Below, one piece after another: positions 43,514 through 52,084 of a stretch of DNA of 64,000 nucleotides; positions within the stretch are counted from its first letter, which is position 1; each line of letters starts with the position of its first letter. Source of the DNA: SYFT01 sp964471115 (GTDB lineage Bacteria; Acidobacteriota; Vicinamibacteria; Vicinamibacterales; SCN-69-37). The position numbers and the translations under genes were made by a program. Below the pieces are notes generated by a model. It ran no database searches. It was not told the origin of the DNA and saw nothing but the letters and a program-made list of their open reading frames with translations. The stretch lies in NCBI GenBank assembly GCA_964471115.1, contig CAYYFE010000005.1, positions 1 through 64,000 of the forward strand, written 5' to 3'.

Positions 43514-44848
43514 CTAGCTGGGATTCATCGCCGCGACAATCTTCTGGATGAGCGTCGTGGCAAACGGCGTTCCGTCAGGCGATCGCCGGTTGTCGTTCCC
43601 CAGCCTCGCCACCACGAGGTCGAGGCTGGGAATCACGTAGCTGTGATTCAGGTTGTGGCCGCGCGACATGAACAGGTCCGCGGGCACTCCGGCCTCGCCG
43701 TTGTGCGTCCAGAACGTCAGGCCGTAGTTGTTGGGCGTCTCACCGGTGTCGCGCACGAAGCGGCGTGTGGCCAGCGACATCCACGCCGCCGGCACGAGCT
43801 GCCGCGCGCCCCACCGGCCCCGATTCAGCCACAGGTACGCCAGCCGCGCCAGATCCCGCGCCGAACACCGGAACGTGCTGCCGACGATGGAGTTGTAGCC
43901 AAGGGGACTGGCGCTGCGATCCGCGCCGTAGGCGTTACACCCCTCGCTGCCGCCGCGGCCCCAACCGGGTTCGTTGCTGAAATTCAACTCGCGGTTGTCC
44001 GAGTACGGCATCTCACGGTACTGCGTGTCACGAATCCCGCGCGGCAGCCCCATCGGTCCCAACACGCGGTCATACACGTACGGCCCGACTTCCTGACCGG
44101 TGCGAAGGCGCATCGCCAGCGCCAGCATCTCCAGTCCGTAGTTGCTGTAGTTGAACGCGGTCCCCGGCTCGAATCGCAACGTCCGCTGACCCGCGATCCC
44201 CTCGAACTGCCACCAGCCGAAGCAGTACTCGTACATCTGGAACGGACCACGGTAGCCTGGCGTCAGCTGTCGCGCCGCCGGCGCCAGCCACGGCTCACGC
44301 GTCTCATGACCCGACGTCATCGACAGCGCGTGTTTCACCAGGATGCGGGCCTTACGCGGGTCGGTCAGCGGCTGCTCCCAGATCGGCGGGATCAACGAAC
44401 GGCTCGCCGAGTCGCCGACCAGCGGCGTGTCGAGGGTGATGTCGCGGTGTTCATCCAGGAACACACCCACGGCGGTGCCAAACACCGACTTGGTGGAAGA
44501 CTTGATGTCATTGGCCGTGTCCTTCGTCCACGGCTGGGGCCCCTGCGCGCCGGTCACGTAACTTTCCGCCACGATGAACCCGCGATGGATGACGACAATC
44601 GCGCCGCCATGGCTGGTAGTCAGCACACTCTCGTCGTGGTAGCGGATGGCCTCGCGAAGCCGGTCGGGATTGATGCCCAACGTGCGCGCATCACCCGTTC
44701 TCCACCCGCCGGCCGACTCCGGAGGCGGGAAGTAGCGATCATCCTGCGCGGCCTGGGTGATGGACCGGCCCAGGCCAAGGGTATGAGCCGTCGCACCAGC
44801 CAGTCCGGTGCCCAACACCTCCAACGCACGACGCCGTGTCATCGTCAT
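43514..44848 (-). CDS. Beta-lactamase-family (class C/DD-peptidase-like) serine hydrolase, Tat leader
   Basis: 444 residues. Twin-arginine leader MTMTRRRALEVLGTGLAG. The SxxK motif is SSTKS, the second motif FNYSNYGLEM has the YxN form, and RGHNLNHSYVIPSLDLVVARLG ends the domain like penicillin-binding esterases. It could be an esterase, peptidase or lactamase; I cannot choose. TACCCT ends 8 nt before the ATG at 44848. A GTG at 44866, overlapping the propeller gene stop as GTGA, is a serious alternative start. It forms an operon with the propeller protein. Confidence 0.85.
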   Translation of the reverse strand: MTMTRRRALEVLGTGLAGATAHTLGLGRSITQAAQDDRYFPPPESAGGWRTGDARTLGINPDRLREAIRYHDESVLTTSHGGAIVVIHRGFIVAESYVTGAQGPQPWTKDTANDIKSSTKSVFGTAVGVFLDEHRDITLDTPLVGDSASRSLIPPIWEQPLTDPRKARILVKHALSMTSGHETREPWLAPAARQLTPGYRGPFQMYEYCFGWWQFEGIAGQRTLRFEPGTAFNYSNYGLEMLALAMRLRTGQEVGPYVYDRVLGPMGLPRGIRDTQYREMPYSDNRELNFSNEPGWGRGGSEGCNAYGADRSASPLGYNSIVGSTFRCSARDLARLAYLWLNRGRWGARQLVPAAWMSLATRRFVRDTGETPNNYGLTFWTHNGEAGVPADLFMSRGHNLNHSYVIPSLDLVVARLGNDNRRSPDGTPFATTLIQKIVAAMNPS

Positions 44849-44856
44849 GGAGGCCG

Positions 44857-44862
44857 AGGGTA
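44857..44862 (-). promoter_or_regulatory. Possible -10 TACCCT of the class C serine hydrolase gene
   Basis: TACCCT on the minus strand ends 8 nt before the ATG at 44848, the same hexamer and distance as before the HprK-like gene. It lies at the end of the propeller gene region. Confidence 0.3.
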
Positions 44863-46182
44863 TCACTTGATCGCGATCACCTGTCCTGCCGTACGGAACA
44901 CGAGGCCGCCATCGATCACCGCCGGTGTCGCAAACGCCGCGTCACCGAGCCGGCTGGTGCCGAGCTCCTGAAACTCCCGGCCCGCGCGGACGACGGTGAC
45001 CTCGCCCTCCTCACTCGTGAAGTAGACGTGCCCTCCGGCCGCCACCGGGGACGCCGAGTAGATGGCTCCCACCGGGCCGACGCGCTGTTGATACAAGCGC
45101 GTGCCGGTCGTCACGTCGAACGTCGTGAGGACGCCGTTCTGCCCGACGGCATACAACACACCGCGATACGCCACTGGAGTGGCCATGTAGGGCGATCCCC
45201 GATCCGCAATCCACGCCAGTGCCGGCCCTGGTGCACCACCAGCCGCCGGCGTGATGTCGCCAGCGGCGTCGGGCCGCACCGCGAAGATGGGGCGTTCCGA
45301 ACCGCCACCGGCGATGACCGCCAGATCACCCGACGCAAACGGCGAGGGAATCCGGTCGTAGGGCGTGGGCACCCGGTTGTCGAGGCGCCACACTTCACGG
45401 CCCGTCCTGGGATCGTGCGCACGAATCCAGCGGGGACTGTTGACGATGAGCCGCGCGGCCAGGCCTGATCCCACGATCGTGGGCGTGGCCCACGTCATGC
45501 CTTCATCCCGAGCCACCCGCCACACCTCGCGGCCGGACTCGATGTCGTACGCGGCCAGGTGACTGCCGCGCTGCCAATCGTTCTGCACGAACACAAGGCC
45601 GTCGTGGATGACCGGCGAACTCGCGGGATCGTACATGGCCGAGTGATCATCGAGACCGGGGACCCGCCATTTGAGCCGGCCGTCCATGTCGAAGGCGAAC
45701 AGCCCTTCGTATCCCAGCGAGGCGACGATGACGCGACCGTCTGTGGCGGGCGTCGCGTTCGCGTACGTGCCCCGCACGTGGCGCCCTTGCCTGGGTGCGC
45801 TTTCAACGGCGGTACGCTCCCACACGACACGGCCTGTGTCCAGGTCGAGGGCATACAGACGAAAGGCGTGGCGCACCGTGTCGGTCGCAAACACCACCCC
45901 CTGCGCCTGCCGGTCGAGCGCGCTCTGCCCCTCGAGACGAACGGCCGACACCACGTAGACCCGGTCGTTCCACACGATGGGACTCGCGTGCGAGAGGCCC
46001 GGCAGCGGCGTTCGCCACCGCACGCCTCGTCCACTGCCCATGTCCCAACTGACCGGCGCGGCGGTCTCCAGCACGCCGCTCGCGGACGCGCCTCGAAACG
46101 ACGGCCACTGCTGCGCGGTCAGCGGCACCGCACACGCGAAGACGCAGAACGCCGCGACCGGGCGAACGACACGCATTCTCAT
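44863..46182 (-). CDS. Exported PQQ-type beta-propeller protein
   Basis: 439 residues with a Sec leader (AAFCVFACAVPLTAQ) and the QWPSFRG start that is common in this group. The blades repeat a pattern such as GRVVWERTAVE, SGREVWRVARD, GREVWRLDNR with YVVSAVRL and LYAVGQNG strands, as in BamB and quinoprotein dehydrogenases. PQQ or metal ligands of a true dehydrogenase are not evident, so a scaffold or binding role is likely. It is the first gene of a pair with the class C hydrolase. The 120 bp upstream, before the DinB gene end, show nothing notable. Confidence 0.82.
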   Translation of the reverse strand: MRMRVVRPVAAFCVFACAVPLTAQQWPSFRGASASGVLETAAPVSWDMGSGRGVRWRTPLPGLSHASPIVWNDRVYVVSAVRLEGQSALDRQAQGVVFATDTVRHAFRLYALDLDTGRVVWERTAVESAPRQGRHVRGTYANATPATDGRVIVASLGYEGLFAFDMDGRLKWRVPGLDDHSAMYDPASSPVIHDGLVFVQNDWQRGSHLAAYDIESGREVWRVARDEGMTWATPTIVGSGLAARLIVNSPRWIRAHDPRTGREVWRLDNRVPTPYDRIPSPFASGDLAVIAGGGSERPIFAVRPDAAGDITPAAGGAPGPALAWIADRGSPYMATPVAYRGVLYAVGQNGVLTTFDVTTGTRLYQQRVGPVGAIYSASPVAAGGHVYFTSEEGEVTVVRAGREFQELGTSRLGDAAFATPAVIDGGLVFRTAGQVIAIK

Positions 46183-46303
46183 TGTGGCGAAATCATCACC
46201 TCGGAGGCCGGGCGGCGGACGGTCCTTGGGACGAACTGCGTCGCGGAGGCGACCGGCAGCACCGGGTTGGGGGGACCACCCGTGAGCGTCGAGGGGCTCG
46301 GTC

Positions 46304-46798
46304 TCAGCGCAGGGCGGCGACTGGCAGCGGACCGGTGCTCGCAGTCGATCCGGTGACGATGCGCCGGAGGTAACCCGCCTGGCCGAGGTGAAACGCGAGG
46401 TGGGCGCCCAGGTGGACGAGGAACGTGCCCGTGTTCAAGGTCTGGCCTGCCAGCGGCTCCGGATAATCGCGGTCGAGGTCGGCCTGGGACAGTCGCGCCA
46501 GCGTGGTGTCCACGACGGCGCGCGCGGCGGTGAGTTCAGCAATCACGGCGGCGCGCGCCCCCTCGCGGCACGCGAATTCGTGCTCGCGATTGCGCACATA
46601 GCCGGTCTGGCCCAGGATCGCGCCCACAAAGTGCTGCAGGTTCCCCGCGACGTGTAACGCCAGATTCCCCGCCGAGTTGGTCACACCCGGCGCGGTCTGC
46701 CACAACGCCACATCGTCTGGAAACGCGTCGACTTCACGCACGAAGCCATCGAGCTCCCGAAGGATCTGCGTTCGCAGGATCTGGGTCAGCGCCGGCAT
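46304..46798 (-). CDS. DinB-family protein (metal-dependent four-helix bundle)
   Basis: 164 residues. The His pattern of the DinB/YfiT fold is visible: LHVAGNLQHFVG in helix 2 and HLGAHLAFHLGQAGYLRR in helix 4, with NREHEFA between. Members include thiol-S-transferases and stress proteins; no substrate can be given. GGGGAG lies 6 nt before the ATG at 46798, which fixes the start. It follows the MFS gene by 13 bp, so it is likely the last gene of the operon 46304-48781. Confidence 0.85.
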   Translation of the reverse strand: MPALTQILRTQILRELDGFVREVDAFPDDVALWQTAPGVTNSAGNLALHVAGNLQHFVGAILGQTGYVRNREHEFACREGARAAVIAELTAARAVVDTTLARLSQADLDRDYPEPLAGQTLNTGTFLVHLGAHLAFHLGQAGYLRRIVTGSTASTGPLPVAALR

Positions 46799-46811
46799 GG
46801 CCATCTCCCCG

Positions 46812-48113
46812 CTACGTCGCCGCCGGCCGATCGGCCGGCGGCTTGAAGAACAACGCCAGCGCAATCGCGGCGATCGACGCGGCCGCCAGCGGCACCATGA
46901 ACAGACCGCGGAAGTCCGTCACGCCGTTGACCGTGTACACGCTTTGGATCAGCCACGGGCAGATGAAGTTCGCCAGCAGGGCGCCGATACCGAGAATCTG
47001 AAGATTGAACAGGCCCTGGGCGCTGGCGCGAATGTTCTTCGGGCTGTACGCGTCCACGAAGATGTAGACCGTCGCGAAGAAAAACGCGTAGCAGATGCCG
47101 TGCAGCACCTGCACCGCGATGATCATGCCGGCGCTCTCGGGAAACAGCGCATACACCGCGAATCGCGCCGCGTGCCCCAGTACGCCAATCACCATGGTCA
47201 TGCGCCAGCCCAGTTTCACCAGCGTCGCGCCCAGGATCAGCATGGTCAGGATCTCGGCCACCTGGCCGATGCTCATGACGGGCGTGATCCAGTTGGACGG
47301 AATTCCCACACCCCCCGCCTCCTGCGGCGTGCCGAGGAAGACGCCGGTCCAGTTGAAGTAGGCGTTGTGGACGAACGAATCGACCAGCGTCACCAGCCAC
47401 AACACGAGGATGAACGGATGTTTGAGCAGCGCGAAGGCTTCCGACCATGCCGGCTTGTCGGCGGCGGCGGCCGCCCGCGCCTGCGGCGCCGACTTCGGCA
47501 ATACGAGGCTGAACGCGGCCAGCGCCAGCGAGGCCATGCCGGCCACGATGAACGTCCAGCGGGTGGCGGCCTTGGCCGCGTCACCGGTCAGCGGATTGCC
47601 CAGCGCCGTGCCAATCCAGTTGATGAACCCCGCCGGCTGCGCGGCCTCGACCGCCGCCCAGTCGACGAAGATGAACGTGAACGGCCACGCCGCCAGAATC
47701 CATCCGATGGTGCCGCCCATGCGTACGAACCCGAACTCCTTGTCGGGGTTCTTCATGTTCGCGAACGCAATCGAGTTGGTGATCGAGATGGTCGGCACGT
47801 ACAGCAGACAGTGCACGAGCATCATCAGGAAGAACGGATAAAACGATCGGGTGAACCCGCAGCCGAGAATCGCGAGGCCCGAAATCAGATGCGAGATCGC
47901 CAGCACCCGCTCCGGCGACGACGACCGGTCGGCCCACTGGTTGCTGAAGAACATGCCCACGATGGAGGCCACCGGGAAGGCGCTGAGGATGAGCGACTGT
48001 TCGAGGGGGCTGAATCCGAGGCTCGGCAGGTACCCGAAGATCAACGGGAGCCAGGCGCCCCAGATGAAGAACTCGAGCACCATCATCACGAACAGGCGGG
48101 TGCGGGTGCTCAT
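46812..48113 (-). CDS. MFS transporter, nucleoside:H+ symporter (NupG/XapB)-like
   Basis: 433 residues with twelve hydrophobic segments. It begins RLFVMMVLEFFIWGAWLPL and has YVPTISITNSIAF in helix 4 and FGFVRMGGTIGWILAAW in helix 5, as in the NHS family. Relatives in Planctomycetes and Acidobacteria sit beside DUF1080 and Gfo/Idh genes, and I infer sugar or glycoside uptake. The ATG lies 2 bp after the DUF1080 stop, so the two are coupled. Confidence 0.87.
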   Translation of the reverse strand: MSTRTRLFVMMVLEFFIWGAWLPLIFGYLPSLGFSPLEQSLILSAFPVASIVGMFFSNQWADRSSSPERVLAISHLISGLAILGCGFTRSFYPFFLMMLVHCLLYVPTISITNSIAFANMKNPDKEFGFVRMGGTIGWILAAWPFTFIFVDWAAVEAAQPAGFINWIGTALGNPLTGDAAKAATRWTFIVAGMASLALAAFSLVLPKSAPQARAAAAADKPAWSEAFALLKHPFILVLWLVTLVDSFVHNAYFNWTGVFLGTPQEAGGVGIPSNWITPVMSIGQVAEILTMLILGATLVKLGWRMTMVIGVLGHAARFAVYALFPESAGMIIAVQVLHGICYAFFFATVYIFVDAYSPKNIRASAQGLFNLQILGIGALLANFICPWLIQSVYTVNGVTDFRGLFMVPLAAASIAAIALALFFKPPADRPAAT

Positions 48114-48115
48114 GG

Positions 48116-48781
48116 TTACTGCAGACTCCGGACGCGCAGGTTGCGGAACTGTACGCGATCGCCATGATCCTGAATCACGATGTGCCCCTGGGGTTCGCGG
48201 CCGTAGCGCGGCCACTCGTTGAACTTGCTGCCCTTGACCAGCGCGGCCCACTCGGGCGTACCTAACGTGTACTCCACGACCTTCTCGCCGTTGAGCCAGT
48301 GTTGGACGTTGTTGCCATTCACGACGAGCCGGCCCTGGTTCCACTCACCGACCGGGCGCGTCGCATCCTTGGTGGGCGCATGCAGCGCGTAATTGGCGCC
48401 GGCGGAGGTCAGCGGATTCTTCCCGTCGGCATGACGCGCGTTGTCGAGAATCTGATACTCGGGACCGGAGTGATAGGTGCGCTCCAGATCCTCGGTGACG
48501 CGGAACATGATGCCGCTGTTGCCGCCGGGCGGCACCTTCCATTCGAACTCGAACTCAAAGTTGCGGTACTGCTCGCGGCTCACCAGGTCCGCGCCGTCAC
48601 CCACACGCGTGATCGCACCGTCCACCACGCGCCAGCCGTCAGGCACGGTGGCCATCTTGAACCCGCGCCAGTGCGTGATGGTCTTGCCGTCAAAGAGCGA
48701 CACCCAGTCACTCGCCGGCTGCGCCGCCACGCCCGACAGCATCGCCGTGAGGGCGACCAACAAAGACAATAGACGCTTCAT
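48116..48781 (-). CDS. Exported DUF1080 protein (3-keto-disaccharide hydrolase-like)
   Basis: 221 residues with a Sec leader (LLSLLVALTAMLSGVAA). This is a single DUF1080 domain: DWVSLFDGKTITHWRGFKM, SREQYRNFEFEFEWKV, GGNSGIMFRV, GPEYQILDNARH, WNQGRLVVNGNNVQHWLNGEKV and GHIVIQDHG. It is a compact version of the protein at 19505-20482. GAGG precedes the ATG by about 10 nt. It lies in one operon with the MFS gene and downstream of a Gfo/Idh gene. Confidence 0.92.
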   Translation of the reverse strand: MKRLLSLLVALTAMLSGVAAQPASDWVSLFDGKTITHWRGFKMATVPDGWRVVDGAITRVGDGADLVSREQYRNFEFEFEWKVPPGGNSGIMFRVTEDLERTYHSGPEYQILDNARHADGKNPLTSAGANYALHAPTKDATRPVGEWNQGRLVVNGNNVQHWLNGEKVVEYTLGTPEWAALVKGSKFNEWPRYGREPQGHIVIQDHGDRVQFRNLRVRSLQ

Positions 48782-48793
48782 TCCAGAACCTCG

Positions 48794-48833
48794 CAAGAGC
48801 CGCGGCCCTCAGACCGGGCCGCGCTACGCACAC
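48794..48833. repeat. 40-bp dispersed hairpin, copy 2
   Basis: Matches 18244-18283 in both arms (CAAGAGCCGCGGCC ... CCGGGCCGCGCTACG) with a different 6-nt loop and one other change. It lies just upstream of the DUF1080 gene and runs directly into the decamer array. Confidence 0.8.
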
Positions 48834-48899
48834 TCGCCGCCACTCGCCGCTACAAGCCGCCACTCGCCGCCACTTGCCGCCACTTGCCGCCACTCGCCG

Positions 48900-48908
<9 letters not shown>
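48831..48908. repeat. Decamer tandem array, copy 2
   Basis: About eight decamers of the type CACTTGCCGC (same unit as CGCCACTTGC), with variants CACTCGCCGC and TACAAGCCGC. The array includes the stop codon of the Gfo/Idh gene, as the first array abuts the stop codon of the isomerase. Confidence 0.88.
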
Positions 48909-50528
<1,620 letters not shown>

Positions 50529-50590
50529 GGGGGACCTCCCTGAATTCTGGTGGGCAAACGGTGGCATGACCGAGCGGCAGGGTCAAGCGG

Positions 50591-50596
50591 TAACAT
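50591..50596 (+). promoter_or_regulatory. -10 hexamer TAACAT of the hypothetical gene at 50603, leaderless arrangement
   Basis: TAACAT ends 6 nt before the ATG, with no ribosome site in between. Confidence 0.45.
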
Positions 50597-50602
50597 TGGC
50601 GG

Positions 50603-51082
50603 ATGCTCGTGCGCCCGTCGGTGTTGTGGAAACAGATGCCCCTCGAGAAACGGCAGGTCGCCGCGGCGGCCTTCTGGGAGGATGAACACGGTCTCGACCA
50701 GCAGGTCGAGGTCATCGTCATGCTGGCGCGGAAGCTCAACTTCCGCCCCAAGAGCGTTCAGCAGCTGCCGGCCGAACGCCGCGTGAAGTTGCTGGCGGGG
50801 ATGAGCGACGTCTCGGAGGCGGTGGCCACCCGGGCGCTGATTGGTTATCACCTGACGGCGGAACGGGCGATGATGGCCACGTTTCTCGACGCGGTGGGCA
50901 TCGCCCACGACAACGGGTTGATCACCGAGGAGGACGTGGCGGCGCCGCCGGATGAAAAGCTGGCGGCCGGGGTGGCCGCGATCAAGGCTGCCTACCCGGC
51001 CGACGCGGTGCAGTTGTATTTGCACACCTTGCTGGTGCTGGATGGGGACACCTGGAGTGGATTGGACGGCCGAATCGACTGA
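50603..51082 (+). CDS. Hypothetical helical protein
   Basis: 159 residues, predicted cytoplasmic and mainly helical (WKQMPLEKRQVAAAAFWED, PAERRVKLLAGMSDVSEAVA, LITEEDVAAPPDEKLAAGVA). I recognise no domain or catalytic motif. It is divergent from the Gfo/Idh operon and has its own -10 hexamer. Codon use agrees with a real gene. Confidence 0.65.
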   Translation: MLVRPSVLWKQMPLEKRQVAAAAFWEDEHGLDQQVEVIVMLARKLNFRPKSVQQLPAERRVKLLAGMSDVSEAVATRALIGYHLTAERAMMATFLDAVGIAHDNGLITEEDVAAPPDEKLAAGVAAIKAAYPADAVQLYLHTLLVLDGDTWSGLDGRID

Positions 51083-51148
51083 ACGGGCCGAAAACGGCGC
51101 TGGTCGTAGTGGCATCCCCTTTGCTATCAAGAGCTGTGGGAGGGCGGT

Positions 51149-51676
51149 GTGCGTCTTACCGTCGTGACGTTCCGAGCCCTCGCGTGTCCAGTCCTCCTCC
51201 TCCTCCTAGCTGGAGACGCGGGCCTGGTGTCGCGTGCGTGGGCGCAAACCACCTCCCAGTCCTCGTCTTCCCATTCCTCCACCACGTTTGATCTCGGCCG
51301 CATCCGGTCCGGGCTCGATGAGCCGAGCCAGCCCAAGCTGTTGCGGGAAGGCCGCCTGGTGTTCTTCGCCCAGACCGACGAAAAGACCGACTGGTTCGAG
51401 AAGTTCACGGTGGGCTTCAACCTGCGGTCGGGACCGGTGCCCGGCGCGGGCATGACGCATCAGGAATTCCTGCAGATGGTCACGCCGAAGAACCTCTACA
51501 GCTCCGGCGGCATCCGCGCCATCGAGCAGCTGGAGTGGGGCCTCACCAACTACGCGGCCGTGTGGGCGATCAAGAAGCTCTACAAGGAGCTGGACGAAGC
51601 CCGCACCGAATGGCGGCGCAAGCAGATTCAGGACCAGATCGACCGCGAACTGGCGGCGCTCAAGGGCGGCAAGTAG
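51149..51676 (+). CDS. Hypothetical exported protein
   Basis: 175 residues. A long Sec leader (ALACPVLLLLLAGDAGLVSRAWAQ) from a GTG start with GGGAGG about 5 nt upstream. The mature part starts with a Ser-rich stretch and continues with DWFEKFTVGFNLRSG and a charged C-terminal helix (KKLYKELDEARTEWRRKQI). No family recognised. It lies 40 bp before the PadR operator. Confidence 0.65.
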   Translation: MRLTVVTFRALACPVLLLLLAGDAGLVSRAWAQTTSQSSSSHSSTTFDLGRIRSGLDEPSQPKLLREGRLVFFAQTDEKTDWFEKFTVGFNLRSGPVPGAGMTHQEFLQMVTPKNLYSSGGIRAIEQLEWGLTNYAAVWAIKKLYKELDEARTEWRRKQIQDQIDRELAALKGGK

Positions 51677-51716
51677 GGCACCTGGCGCGAACGGCCGGCC
51701 GCGCGCGTCCGTATTG

Positions 51717-51737
51717 GTATAAGACATTGTTTTATAC
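51717..51737. promoter_or_regulatory. PadR-type near-palindrome upstream of padR-ADOP
   Basis: GTATAAGACA-T-TGTTTTATAC: 10-bp arms with one mismatch, AT-rich in a GC-rich setting, 14 bp before the PadR start and just ahead of the ribosome site GGAGG. PadR regulators typically bind such dyads in their own promoters. Confidence 0.65.
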
Positions 51738-51751
51738 ATACGGAGGCGGGG

Positions 51752-52084
51752 ATGGCGGCGGACACACGGCTGGGTGAGTTTGAGGCCCTGGTACTGGCGG
51801 CGGTCGTGCGCGGGGGCCCGGACGCCAATGGCGTCGCGGTGTATGAATCCATGGTCTCAACCGCCGGCCCCGAGATCAGTCTGGCGGCCGTGCACGTCAC
51901 GCTGCGCCGACTCGAGGACAAGGGTCTGTTGACCTCACGGGTCGGCACGTCGTCCGAGCGCGGCGGCCGCCCGCGCCGGTACTACGCGGCATCGCCCAGG
52001 GGGATACGCGCACTGACGTCGTTTCGCGACCTGTGGCGCAAGGCGTTTCGTGGCCTGACCCTCCCGGAGGGGACGGCTTCATGA
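51752..52084 (+). CDS. PadR-family transcriptional regulator
   Basis: 110 residues: LGEFEALVLAAVVRGGP, GVAVYESMVSTAG, LAAVHVTLRRLEDKGLL and RRYYAASPRGIRAL. The helix-turn-helix and wing are complete and the dimer helix short. CGGAGG precedes the ATG. The stop overlaps the ADOP start (ATGA). The dyad at 51717-51737 suggests autoregulation. Confidence 0.92.
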   Translation: MAADTRLGEFEALVLAAVVRGGPDANGVAVYESMVSTAGPEISLAAVHVTLRRLEDKGLLTSRVGTSSERGGRPRRYYAASPRGIRALTSFRDLWRKAFRGLTLPEGTAS

